Assembly: GCA_910586035.1 (NCBI GenBank)
Contig: CAJUHT010000011.1
Location: 1-58,051 of the forward strand
DNA length: 58,051 bases
Origin: an uncultured Christensenella sp.
Lineage (GTDB): Bacteria; Bacillota; Clostridia; Christensenellales; Borkfalkiaceae
Direction: 5' to 3'
Part shown: in pieces, positions 44,127 to 51,841 of the stretch
Layout: every line of letters starts with the position of its first letter
Position numbering within the stretch: the first letter of the stretch is position 1
The notes under the pieces: generated by a model
The model's database searches: none
The model's input: the letters and a program-made list of their open reading frames with translations, nothing else
What the model was told of the DNA's origin: nothing
Position numbers and translations under genes: made by a program

Positions 44127-44168
44127 AACAGCATACGGGGCAAGCCTAAGCTTGCCCCGTATGCTGTT
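44127..44168. terminator. Perfect 19-bp inverted repeat after the feo operon
   Basis: AACAGCATACGGGGCAAGC (44127-44145) and its exact complement (44150-44168) are separated by CTAA. It directly abuts the stop of the Cys-rich peptide gene (44167). It probably ends feo transcription or protects the mRNA 3' end, although neither flank has a good T run. Confidence 0.6.
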
Positions 44169-44361
44169 ATTTGGAGTGTTGTGTATGCTTATTTTTTTCC
44201 GCGGCGGTTTCTCCGCGGCACTTGTTTGCGTGAGGACAGCCCTCGCACCCACAGCCGCAACCGCCGCCCTTATGCGTAAGTTTTTTATATATTATTACTC
44301 CCACAACCGCCGCGAACGCCACCGAAACGGCGACTATTATACATATATCGAAAGGCGACAT
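44167..44361 (-). CDS. FeoB-associated Cys-rich membrane peptide
   Basis: A 64-residue protein with one N-terminal membrane helix (ICIIVAVSVAFAAVVGVIIY), a short basic stretch, and the cysteine cluster GGGCGCGCEGCPHANKC. It then has a hydrophilic His/Lys tail. This is the typical pattern of the FeoB-associated Cys-rich family found downstream of feoB in Bacillota. It is coupled to feoB by a 1-base overlap. A role in ferrous iron transfer or FeoB assembly is suspected from the context. Confidence 0.85.
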   Translation of the reverse strand: MSPFDICIIVAVSVAFAAVVGVIIYKKLTHKGGGCGCGCEGCPHANKCRGETAAEKNKHTQHSK

Positions 44362-46739
44362 TATTCCTCCGCTTGCTTATTTGACTTTTTCTTTCTTTTA
44401 AATATCTTTACTATATCGAACACGCCGATATTCCTTAAAACTATAAAGGTTACTATTACGGCTATAACTCCAAGCCAGATTAATAGCGTCCACCACCAAC
44501 TGCCTACCGTATACACCATTGCCGAAACAAGATAGCTTGTAACCACCCAGAACAACAACGTCCATTTAAACTTGCCCTTAGGTAGTTCCGCTTTGGCGGT
44601 TGCGCAAGCGGCAAAGCAGGGAATAGTCGTCATATTGAATATTATAAAGGATATTATTGCGGGAATGGTTATGCCCGTGCCGGAAATCATAGCCACAGCC
44701 GAAGCCACGTCGCCGCCGCTCGATTCCCAGTCGATATACTGCCCCGCCACCACCGCGGCAAGAGCGCCGAAAGTTGCTATTACGTTTTCCTTTGCGACAA
44801 GACCGGTTATAGCCGCTACCGCAAACACCCAGCCTACCGACTTGCCCAACTGAGAGCCGAAGCCCAACGGCGTAAACAGCGGCTGTATAAACATACCTAA
44901 GCTTCCGAGTATGCTCTCGTTAGCGCGAACGTTTACCATACCTTCCACGCCTTCAAGCGACGCCCATTTTACGGGGTCCGCCTCGAACAGAGCCTGCGCG
45001 TCCTGCAATAAAAATTCCCAGCCCCAACTGAACGACTGCAACAGCCAGATTATTACGGTAGAAGCAAAAATTATAGTAAAAGCTTTTTTTATGAAGTGCT
45101 TCGTCTTATCCCAAAGGTGAAGCATTAGGTTTCTGAACCCCGGCATATGGTAGGCGGGAAGCTCCATAATGAACGGGGGCGTTTCGCCTTTCAACGAGGT
45201 GCTACGCATAAACAGAACGGCGCAAATGGCAATTACGATACCGGCAAGATACATTCCGTACGTAATAGCGTCAACGTTGCCTACGCCGAACACGGCGAGT
45301 ATGCCGCCCGACATTGCCGTAAGTATGGGAAGCTTTGCCCCGCAGGAAAAGAAGGGTATTACCCTTACGGTTGCGGTACGCTCCTTTTCGTCGGCAAGCG
45401 TGCGGGTGTTAGCCATTGCGGGAAGCGAACAGCCGAAGCCCATTATCATAGGCATAAACGCCCTGCCCGAAAGTCCGAAACGGCGGAAAATTCTGTCCAG
45501 CACAAATGCAACGCGCGCCATATATCCCGTATCTTCGAGAATTGAAAACGCAAGAAACAGCGTGAGTATCTGCGGAAGAAAGCCGAGCACAGCAAATATG
45601 CCGCCGAGCACCGCGTCGACTATAAGGCTTTCCACCCAGGGCGCGCCGTGGCAAACGGATATCAACAATGTTATTCCTTCCGAAATATAGTCAAGCACAA
45701 AGTTGAGCAGATTGGTAAGTATTACGCCCGGTGAAAATACCGCGCCGTCGTAGATACAGGCTAAAAGCTTTGTGCCGAAGTTTTCCTGCCAACCCAATCC
45801 GCCATCTTCAACGGGGTCGAACAGCGTGGGAAGCCAAGCCTGACTTTCGGTAAAGCCGTTTAAATAGAATAAATTTCCCGAAAACGTCAGGTGAAATATC
45901 AAAAACAGAATGACCGCAAATATCGGCAACGCCCATATTCTATGAGTTAGCGCCTTATCGATTTTATCCGACCTGGTAAGCACTTCACGGCTCTTTTTAG
46001 ACTTTGCGGAAGAAAAATTTGTTGAAATATATTTATATCTTTCGTCCGCAATTTGCGCTTCCAAATCTTCACCCGCGGAAATTTCCGCAAGCAGTTCGGT
46101 TGCTCCATCGTGCTTCAACTCTATTTCGTCGCTTTCCAGCATTTTAATTGCGTGGAAAAGAGGACTTGCAACTTCCTGCTGTGCAAAAAACTGCCGCGCG
46201 CGTTCGATTTTACCGGTGAGCGTTCCGCTTAAAACCGTCGCACCCTTTCTGTCCGCGCTCATTGCGGCGGCACGGCTCATAAGTTCGGCAATACCGCTCT
46301 TTCTCAACGCCGAAATGGCGACCACCGGCACGCCCACAGCCTTTTCCAACGCCTTTACGTCTATGCTGTCGCCTACCTTTTCCACCTCGTCCATCATATT
46401 CAAAGCTATTATGACGGGCACGTCCATTTCGAGCAATTGGGTAGTAAGATAGAGGTTGCGCTCCAAATTGGTTGCGTCTACTATGTTAATAATGCCGTCG
46501 GGCTTTTCGTCGAGTATGTAATTGCGGGAAACGACCTCCTCCGGCGTGTAGGGCGAAAGGGAATAAATTCCGGGCAAATCGATTATTGCAATTTTTTCTT
46601 CCTTGCCCTTATATACGCCCTCGCGCTTGTCTACGGTTACGCCCGGCCAATTGCCCACGTGCGCCGTAGAGCCGGTAAGCGCGTTGAACAGTGTTGTTTT
46701 TCCGCAGTTGGGGTTGCCTGCAAGCGCAAAAGTCTTCAT
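44361..46739 (-). CDS. feoB: Ferrous iron transporter B
   Basis: A GTPase-linked Fe2+ permease of 792 residues. The N-terminal G domain has G1 GNPNCGKT, G3 DLPGIYSL and the switch I region GNWPGVTVDKREG. A helical GDI-like domain follows, then the membrane domain with the Gate motif GFGCSLPAMANTRTL and the partner PFFSCGAKLPI. The ATG at 46739 has GGAGGTGGAAGTAAA upstream and overlaps the feoA stop (ATGA), so a longer GTG start is rejected. Confidence 0.95.
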   Translation of the reverse strand: MKTFALAGNPNCGKTTLFNALTGSTAHVGNWPGVTVDKREGVYKGKEEKIAIIDLPGIYSLSPYTPEEVVSRNYILDEKPDGIINIVDATNLERNLYLTTQLLEMDVPVIIALNMMDEVEKVGDSIDVKALEKAVGVPVVAISALRKSGIAELMSRAAAMSADRKGATVLSGTLTGKIERARQFFAQQEVASPLFHAIKMLESDEIELKHDGATELLAEISAGEDLEAQIADERYKYISTNFSSAKSKKSREVLTRSDKIDKALTHRIWALPIFAVILFLIFHLTFSGNLFYLNGFTESQAWLPTLFDPVEDGGLGWQENFGTKLLACIYDGAVFSPGVILTNLLNFVLDYISEGITLLISVCHGAPWVESLIVDAVLGGIFAVLGFLPQILTLFLAFSILEDTGYMARVAFVLDRIFRRFGLSGRAFMPMIMGFGCSLPAMANTRTLADEKERTATVRVIPFFSCGAKLPILTAMSGGILAVFGVGNVDAITYGMYLAGIVIAICAVLFMRSTSLKGETPPFIMELPAYHMPGFRNLMLHLWDKTKHFIKKAFTIIFASTVIIWLLQSFSWGWEFLLQDAQALFEADPVKWASLEGVEGMVNVRANESILGSLGMFIQPLFTPLGFGSQLGKSVGWVFAVAAITGLVAKENVIATFGALAAVVAGQYIDWESSGGDVASAVAMISGTGITIPAIISFIIFNMTTIPCFAACATAKAELPKGKFKWTLLFWVVTSYLVSAMVYTVGSWWWTLLIWLGVIAVIVTFIVLRNIGVFDIVKIFKRKKKSNKQAEE

Positions 46740-46966
46740 TTTACTTCCACCTCCACGCAAGCCGCTTCCGCCTTTCTAAGCGTAAGCTCGTACCCCCTGA
46801 CGGTAACTTCGATAGGGTCGCCGAGCGGCGCCTTCTTCCTCATAACAACGTCGGCTTGCGGAGTTATCCCCATATCGAATAACCTTCTGCGTATTCTGCC
46901 TTCGCCGCTGACTTTAACGATAGTACCGCGCTCTCCCACGGTAAAATCGCTTAGCAACTTTGTCAT
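46736..46966 (-). CDS. feoA: FeoA-type SH3-like protein, second copy
   Basis: The 76-residue SH3-like domain protein (FTVGERGTIVKVSGEGRIRRRLFDMGITPQADVVMRKKAPLGDP-type sequence) interacts with FeoB to promote Fe2+ uptake. The Arg-rich RRRLFDMGI and the closing EVTVRGYELTLRKAEA are the standard FeoA pattern. It overlaps the feoB start by 4 bases and lies 42 bases after the first feoA copy. Confidence 0.92.
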   Translation of the reverse strand: MTKLLSDFTVGERGTIVKVSGEGRIRRRLFDMGITPQADVVMRKKAPLGDPIEVTVRGYELTLRKAEAACVEVEVK

Positions 46967-47008
46967 ATATGCCTCCCAATAAATTTAATCGCAGAAATTT
47001 GGTATCGG

Positions 47009-47221
47009 TTACGCCACAAGAATTTTCCGCGCGAGGGCGCCGTCTAAACACAGCCTGCCCTCCTTGACTATTACAATAACTCCTTTGGGACTTGCCGAAA
47101 GCAAAGTCAATTTGCACGATTCTGCAATACCCAATTCCCTTAAATGCTTTTTAGTCTTTTCGTCTGCGGATATCTTTTTTACTTCCATCTCCGTATCTAC
47201 GGGCGCCATTACCAAAGGCAT
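47009..47221 (-). CDS. feoA: FeoA-type SH3-like protein, first copy
   Basis: A 70-residue FeoA homologue (KKHLRELGIAESCKLTLLSA, GVIVIVKEGRLCLDGALARKI). It is first in the operon. The ATG at 47221 has GGAG upstream, and an in-frame start 7 codons earlier is less well supported. It diverges from the second copy, so the two are not recent duplicates. Many Clostridia carry two FeoA proteins in one feo operon. Confidence 0.88.
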   Translation of the reverse strand: MPLVMAPVDTEMEVKKISADEKTKKHLRELGIAESCKLTLLSASPKGVIVIVKEGRLCLDGALARKILVA

Positions 47222-47261
47222 ACTCACACTCCATAGCGGCAACTCGCCGCAAAAATAAATA

Positions 47262-47335
47262 CTTAACCTCGGTTAAGCAATGACATTATATATCCAAAAT
47301 ATGCACTTGTCAACAAAAAGTTAACCATAGTTAAG
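47262..47335 (-). promoter_or_regulatory. feo promoter bracketed by two palindromic operators
   Basis: Reading leftward, TTGACA (complement of 47308-47313), 17 bases, TATAAT (complement of 47285-47290), both consensus. Downstream near +10 lies CTTAACC-TC-GGTTAAG (47262-47277). Upstream of the -35 box lies GTTAACCATAGTTAAG (47320-47335), with arms TTAAC/GTTAA. The pair suggests an iron-sensing repressor, perhaps of the DtxR/IdeR/MntR type, that can bind both sides. Confidence 0.75.
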
Positions 47336-47360
47336 ATTTTTTTAAATTTTTTTGCAACAA

Positions 47361-47384
47361 AAAAGAGGAAGCTTTTGCTTCCCC
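47361..47384 (-). terminator. Terminator of the cyclophilin-like gene
   Basis: Reading leftward, GGGGAAGC-AAAA-GCTTCCTC is followed by TTTTTT. It ends the gene at 47404 before the feo promoter region. Confidence 0.85.
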
Positions 47385-47403
47385 TATAATTTTACTTATT
47401 TAA

Positions 47404-48294
47404 TCAGTACTTGGTAATTTCAACCGACTTAACTATTATCGCCGTTTTAGAAACCCTGTAAGTGGCTTCGTTTACGTTTGCGCCGACAAACTCGTCGTAG
47501 TTGTCAACGTAGAGCTTAACTTCGTCGGTAGTAAGGTTTTTGGTTATAGCCGTCCTGAGTTCGGTGAGCGGCTCGCTGTCCTTAATAGTTGCAAAAATGC
47601 AGTAGTTGGAATCGGACGAAGTGGACGTGCCCGTCTGTATTGAGAACATACTCGTAGCGCTGTTATACCTGTACTCGCCCATAACTCCCGCCGCAGAGCC
47701 CTGCTTGTTGAGGTATACCCTGTCCTTTATTTCCGACTTGGAGGTATAGTACATTCTCAACGCGCCGAACGACCCCTTCAACGCACCGTTTTCAATCTTG
47801 TGCTGATTGGTGGAAAACTCGCCTATAAGCGTGTTGAGGGGCTGGGAATATTTGCCGTCTATAAAGTCGCGGTATACGGAGGGCGTAATTTTGCCCGCCG
47901 AAGGGTCGGCAAGTATAGAATACTCCTTCTCCTTGGAAGTCGCGTCCATATAGTCGCGCAGACCGTCCTCTCCGTCGGCGTAAGCCTGCTTGTATGAAAG
48001 CTCGTCCGTTTCGGAATAGCTGTAACCGCCGCCGTACAGATACGTCGACTGATAATTGTGTATTATGGTGTTGTCGTAAAAATTATTGTCCGCAAGTTCA
48101 ATAAAATGAAGCACCGTTTGCGGGTACATATTGCGGTACATCTTATATTCGAGCACGTAGCTAACGCCGTCGTACTCTATCGTAATTTTAGCTTCGGGGT
48201 GGTCGGTGTTGCAACCGCTGAGCATAGGGGCGGCTAACGCCATACCCGAAAGCGCAACCGCGCACAATACCCGACCGAAATTTTTAAACTTCAT
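47404..48294 (-). CDS. Cyclophilin-like peptidyl-prolyl isomerase lipoprotein
   Basis: The 296-residue protein has a signal peptide and the lipobox MLSGC (Cys 28). The mature part begins as in cyclophilins (ITIEYDGVSYVLEYKMYRNM, then PQTVLHFIELADNNFYDNTIIHNY). It diverges later: the usual GGD and FxMAN signatures are not clear, and there is an insertion with Ser/Tyr-rich sequence (YLYGGGYSYSETDELSYKQ). It may fold secreted proteins, but activity cannot be assumed. It is the last host gene before the phage-like element. Confidence 0.65.
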   Translation of the reverse strand: MKFKNFGRVLCAVALSGMALAAPMLSGCNTDHPEAKITIEYDGVSYVLEYKMYRNMYPQTVLHFIELADNNFYDNTIIHNYQSTYLYGGGYSYSETDELSYKQAYADGEDGLRDYMDATSKEKEYSILADPSAGKITPSVYRDFIDGKYSQPLNTLIGEFSTNQHKIENGALKGSFGALRMYYTSKSEIKDRVYLNKQGSAAGVMGEYRYNSATSMFSIQTGTSTSSDSNYCIFATIKDSEPLTELRTAITKNLTTDEVKLYVDNYDEFVGANVNEATYRVSKTAIIVKSVEITKY

Positions 48295-48420
48295 TTTTGT
48301 TACCTGTAAATTATAGAATTACACCTATACCATATTATTTTACTTGTAAATACCGCCTTAGTCAAGCAATTTTGCGTGAAATTAGTTACAAAAAAGACCG
48401 CCGTAAAGTTTTACAATGTT

Positions 48421-48467
48421 ATAGAACAGTAATTTAAGTGTTCTATGACATTTTTTTATTGTTCTAA
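48421..48467. repeat. Palindrome at the left flank of the phage-like element
   Basis: ATAGAACA (48421-48428) and TGTTCTAT (48439-48446) form an inverted repeat, with a further TTGTTCTAA at 48459-48467. It lies 40-85 bases before the first element gene. It could be a repressor operator or part of the attachment end. The surrounding 48295-48504 gap shows no other clear feature. Confidence 0.5.
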
Positions 48468-48504
48468 TACAGGCGGCGGCGATACGCAAAGGACGGTAAC
48501 GTAT

Positions 48505-48678
48505 ATGAATTTTGAAGTTTTTTGTTTTGATTGGGTTGGCGAAAGCCTTGAAGTAATACAGAAAGAGTATTTTAACACATACGCGCAAGCGTTGACTTTT
48601 GAAAATACTGACGGTAAGCAATATGAGAGCGTTAGTATTACGCCTATGAATGCGGCGGCAGAACGCGAAATGAGGTAA
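48505..48678 (+). CDS. Small protein, first gene of the phage-like element
   Basis: 57 residues (MNFEVFCFDWVGESLEVIQK onward), acidic, without membrane helix. The ATG at 48505 has AAAGGACGG upstream, the element's characteristic ribosome binding site. It overlaps the next gene by 1 base (TAATG). No family was recognised. Confidence 0.55.
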   Translation: MNFEVFCFDWVGESLEVIQKEYFNTYAQALTFENTDGKQYESVSITPMNAAAEREMR

Positions 48679-49307
48679 TGAAAATGAAAAACGGAACTGA
48701 AAAATATATTGAAACGGTTAAATACCTTGAAAGGCTGTACGATTATTGCAACGAAAAGTTGTTTGATAACGGTCTTGAAAAGCCTGTAATAACGGTGCAA
48801 CTTGACGGCAAAAACAAAGCGTACGGCTGGTTTACTTGCGGTAAGGTATGGAAAGAAAACGACAAAGACAACGGAGCGCACGAAATTAATATTACGGCGC
48901 AATATCTTAACCGCCCCGTTAAGCAAATAGCAAGTACTATGATACACGAAATGTGCCACTATTACGCCGAAATAAACAATATGCAAGATACCTCTCGCAG
49001 TGGTACATATCATAACAAATTATTTAAACAGATAGCCGAAAAACACGGCTTGACAGTAAGTAAAGTGCCGACGATAGGATGGTCGCATACGGAGTTAAAT
49101 CTCGATACGGACGCGCTTATAACGGACTTTATAAAAAATAACCCCGAAACACTTATTTACCGTACCCCCGTATTTGCGGGGCAAATGGTTAAAACTTCAA
49201 GCACTCGCAAATATGTTTGCCCGTGCTGTCAACAGTCCGTAAGGGCAACTAAGCAGGTCAATATAATGTGCCTTGACTGTAACGAGCCTATGACGGTTGA
49301 AGAATAA
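48678..49307 (+). CDS. SprT/Spartan-like zinc metallopeptidase
   Basis: The 209-residue protein has the SprT-like active site IHEMCHYY (zinc His 90 and 94, Glu 91). Flanking it are ITVQLDGKNKAYGWF and a downstream third-ligand region near TYHNKLFKQIAEKHG. A C-terminal zinc ribbon is present (CPCCQQ ... CLDC). Spartan-type proteases remove DNA-protein crosslinks, and HUH rolling-circle replication creates such crosslinks. A role in clearing Rep-DNA adducts is an attractive inference. An alternative ATG lies at 48684. Confidence 0.85.
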   Translation: MKMKNGTEKYIETVKYLERLYDYCNEKLFDNGLEKPVITVQLDGKNKAYGWFTCGKVWKENDKDNGAHEINITAQYLNRPVKQIASTMIHEMCHYYAEINNMQDTSRSGTYHNKLFKQIAEKHGLTVSKVPTIGWSHTELNLDTDALITDFIKNNPETLIYRTPVFAGQMVKTSSTRKYVCPCCQQSVRATKQVNIMCLDCNEPMTVEE

Positions 49308-49321
49308 GGCGGGGTGATTAT

Positions 49322-49531
49322 ATGGCAAGAAGTGTTTCTATTCCCGAAAGGTATGATATTTGGCAACAGGATTTAACAAAACCCTATATTGCGTTGCAGT
49401 TTATGGGTTTTGTTAAAACACAGAACGAGGCAAAAGAACTGTTAAAGGCTTTTAATTTTTGTGATAAGCAAGCGGTTGAAAGTGGTTTTCACGCATATTT
49501 CTTTACTTGTGGAAAGTTAAGAAATGAATAA
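49322..49531 (+). CDS. Small hypothetical protein
   Basis: 69 residues (MARSVSIPERYDIWQQDLTK onward), no membrane helix, with a Cys near each of the middle and C-terminal parts. GGGGTGATT lies before the ATG and it follows the sprT-like gene by 14 bases. No family was recognised. Confidence 0.5.
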   Translation: MARSVSIPERYDIWQQDLTKPYIALQFMGFVKTQNEAKELLKAFNFCDKQAVESGFHAYFFTCGKLRNE

Positions 49532-49579
49532 ATATAGGCTTACACCCGCCGTTTGCTCCTTGACGGCGAAAACAAAACA

Positions 49580-49612
49580 AGCGGGGGTTATCCTCCTGCC
49601 CCCGCTTTATAT
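49580..49612 (+). terminator. Hairpin between early and structural genes
   Basis: AGCGGGGG (49580-49587) pairs with CCCCCGCT (49599-49606), followed by TTATAT. It divides the sprT group from the candidate ssDNA-binding gene. The rest of the 49532-49747 gap has only a small GGCGG/CCGCC repeat. Confidence 0.6.
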
Positions 49613-49747
49613 CGGGAAACGCAAGCGCGAAACAGACGGAAAAGTTTGTTAAGGCGGTGCAACTCCGCCATTCCCCGACCAACCCCGAAAGGGTAAACAA
49701 AAAATATGCGTGCCGTATGCAACAAGCGGTAAAGGAAAAACTAAAAA

Positions 49748-50227
49748 ATGGCAGATAAGAACGAAAAGAAAGTAACGGAACAGACCACGGCAAACTTCGT
49801 AGCGGAAACAACGGCGGACGGCAATTTCATTATAACCCGCGAGCCTATCAAGGGCGCGAACGGCAAACAGTTAAAAACGCAGGACGGGCGTTTATATTAT
49901 GCCTATCTTCTTCACGGCAAGTTGCGCGGTCGTCCTGTAAAGGTCGATTTCAGCCCGAAAGACAAGGGCGGTTATGAACTGTTAGACCTTGTGTTTGACG
50001 TCGCTCCGAAAGCGGAATTGTACATAACCGAAGTAACGCAGGAAATTAACGGCACGAAACAAAAACGCACGGTTTACACTGTCAACACCGTAGACGAAAA
50101 CGGGCAGATTTGGAAGTCCGAAGTTAAGCCCACCCGCGCGAGCGATAGAGATATGCTCGCAATGTTGATAACTTTAATCGGCGCACAAATACAAACCGAA
50201 ACGGAAGAAACTCCCGAAGCGGTATAA
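49748..50227 (+). CDS. Candidate phage ssDNA-binding protein
   Basis: The 159-residue soluble protein has a beta-rich central part (GRLYYAYLLHGKLRGRPVKV, then DFSPKDKGGYELLDLVF) and an acidic C-terminal tail (QIQTETEETPEAV). A beta-barrel core with an acidic tail is typical of ssDNA-binding proteins, and inovirus genomes usually place the ssDNA-binding gene just ahead of the structural genes, as here. No specific family signature was recognised, so the call rests on position and overall features. Confidence 0.4.
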   Translation: MADKNEKKVTEQTTANFVAETTADGNFIITREPIKGANGKQLKTQDGRLYYAYLLHGKLRGRPVKVDFSPKDKGGYELLDLVFDVAPKAELYITEVTQEINGTKQKRTVYTVNTVDENGQIWKSEVKPTRASDRDMLAMLITLIGAQIQTETEETPEAV

Positions 50228-50230
50228 AAA

Positions 50231-50284
50231 TTGAAAATACACTTTCAAAAACGGCAAACCCCGTCTGTGGAAAAACGGACGGGG
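50231..50284 (+). repeat. Palindrome TTGAAAAT-AC-ACTTTCAA and adjacent hairpin
   Basis: TTGAAAATACACTTTCAA (50231-50248) is a near-perfect copy of the palindrome at 55005-55022. It is followed by CCCCGTC...GACGGGG (50259-50284), a stem without a T run. The pair lies directly after the ssDNA-binding candidate. It may be an operator, a replication-initiator site or a packaging hairpin. Confidence 0.5.
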
Positions 50285-50303
50285 AAACCCATAAATAATA
50301 CTT

Positions 50304-50360
50304 CTCTTTAAAAGTAAATTCCCCTGCAAGGGGTGTTGCTCCCTGCAAGGGTGTTGAAAG
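50304..50360 (+). promoter_or_regulatory. Two-hairpin leader, copy 1
   Basis: CTTTAAAAGTAAATT is followed by two small hairpins, CCCCTGCAAGGGG and CCCTGCAAGGG, then TGTTGAAAG. The same 58-base layout is found before the rep gene (55555-55612). It lies 118 bases before the next gene, and nothing else is clear in the 50228-50477 gap. Confidence 0.55.
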
Positions 50361-50477
50361 AAATGAAACGGACGGAATTAAACAAAATCACGGGCGTTAA
50401 AAGTCATAACTAAAAAATTATAACGCAATTTTGTAGACGGATAGTAAAAAATAAATAAAAAGGTTGGTGATTAAGTT

Positions 50478-50726
50478 ATGGCAAAGAAAAAGTACACGGC
50501 AAAAGAACGCAAAGCATTTCATATGGGGCGCGCTTATCAAACAGCAAAAGCGGGTAAGCGTGTAAAATGTCCCGACAAAAAGACGGAACAGTCATTCCGA
50601 AATGGCGTAAATTCGGTTAAAGGTAAAAAGCCTGAACGGGCAAACTGTACAAATTGCGGTGCCCCTCTTTATGTCGTTGACGGCAATGGCATAGTTTTAA
50701 AAGTTCTTAACGGAGGTAAAATATAA
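50478..50726 (+). CDS. Small basic zinc-finger-like protein
   Basis: 82 residues, strongly basic (MAKKKYTAKERKAFHMGRAY) with one CxxC pair (NCTNCGAP) near the C-terminus. It could bind nucleic acid. It overlaps the next gene by 1 base (TAATG), so it is coupled to the exported-protein genes. It is not hydrophobic, so it is not a classical coat protein. Confidence 0.5.
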   Translation: MAKKKYTAKERKAFHMGRAYQTAKAGKRVKCPDKKTEQSFRNGVNSVKGKKPERANCTNCGAPLYVVDGNGIVLKVLNGGKI

Positions 50727-51829
50727 TGGCAAAAAGAATATTAGGTAGCGTAATTTCGTTTTTTCTTTGCGCTATTATAGCGTTTGTATCCTGTTACTTT
50801 GCAATTCCTGATTTTAACGCTTGGGTTAATAATATTGTAAATCGGGGGCAAAATGAACAGGGAAATATAATTCCAGATATCCCAAACGATAACTACGGCG
50901 GTGCTATTGTTTCGGGCAGTGAAAATAGCGGCATAAAACTTTATAGTGCTGAAATTCCCTTTTCCGCCTATGAAGTTAATGGCATATCACCATTGGCAGA
51001 TACGGCGTTTGTTCTTACTGCAAGTATTGCCCCCTTAGATGCCGACAACAAGCAAGTAGATTATTCCATCGCTTGGAAAAACCCCTCTTCTGATTGGGCA
51101 AGCGGCAAAAATATTCAAAATTATTTATCCCTTGCACAATCGGCGGACGGCACTCTTACGGCTACGCTTGCTTGTGCACAAGCGTTTGGTGAGCAGGCGA
51201 TAATAACCGTTGTAGCACGTGGTGCGGAAAATGTAAAGGCTACGGCAACCGTAGACTACCGTAAGAAGTTGATTAACGCAACGGGCGGTATTTTTAACGG
51301 GGATATATCAACAACGAAAACTTGGGATAAAAGTTCTTCAATAAAAATTCCGTCAAATTATAATTGGTCTGTCGGCACTGTTGAAGATACGGTAAAATCA
51401 AGTCATATGTCTGTTTCTGTAAGTTCGGATTTAAAAAATTCTTTGACTTCAAACTTTACATCTTCTCTCGACCGTAACACATTTATGCAAACTGTTGATT
51501 ATGACAAGTCAATTTCTTGGACATTATCCGAGGACGGTATGTTTAATAGCGGTGGTCCGTATAATTCAACAGGTTTGGAGGGTCCTGCGGGTATTCTGTC
51601 CTTCTGCACTGACCTTTACGACTATGGTGAGCAGGAAATTATTTCGTCAAAATATAACAAATTGAGAACGTGCCTTCTTTCTTGTGCAGTTGATTTTGTT
51701 ATAGTTGTTTCGATTGAAACAACTAATGGCGGTACAATTGACGCAACTTATAAAGTAAATGTTTTGGACAGTTCGTTGGCAATATTGCCTTCGGGTATAA
51801 CGCTTGACAATTCTTCTATTGTGTTTTAA
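50726..51829 (+). CDS. Membrane-anchored surface protein with Ig-like region
   Basis: The 367-residue protein has an N-terminal uncleaved signal-anchor (LGSVISFFLCAIIAFVSCYF). An extracellular part follows, with a beta region (FVLTASIAPLDADNKQVDYS through ATATVDYRK) that recalls bacterial Ig-like domains, then a Ser/Thr-rich C-terminal half. In filamentous phages the genes just before pI/Zot encode minor coat and adsorption proteins, so a virion surface role is inferred. It is coupled to the previous gene and followed after 12 bases by the next. Confidence 0.5.
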   Translation: MAKRILGSVISFFLCAIIAFVSCYFAIPDFNAWVNNIVNRGQNEQGNIIPDIPNDNYGGAIVSGSENSGIKLYSAEIPFSAYEVNGISPLADTAFVLTASIAPLDADNKQVDYSIAWKNPSSDWASGKNIQNYLSLAQSADGTLTATLACAQAFGEQAIITVVARGAENVKATATVDYRKKLINATGGIFNGDISTTKTWDKSSSIKIPSNYNWSVGTVEDTVKSSHMSVSVSSDLKNSLTSNFTSSLDRNTFMQTVDYDKSISWTLSEDGMFNSGGPYNSTGLEGPAGILSFCTDLYDYGEQEIISSKYNKLRTCLLSCAVDFVIVVSIETTNGGTIDATYKVNVLDSSLAILPSGITLDNSSIVF

Positions 51830-51841
51830 GGCGGTGCGATT

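Noticed and set aside
48295..48504. tRNA gene as integration target at the left flank of the element
   Set aside because: No cloverleaf, anticodon arm or CCA-like end can be formed from this stretch.
49748..50227. Firm assignment as a gpV-type ssDNA-binding protein
   Set aside because: Only position, size and the acidic tail support it. No family signature is visible, so it is kept as a candidate.
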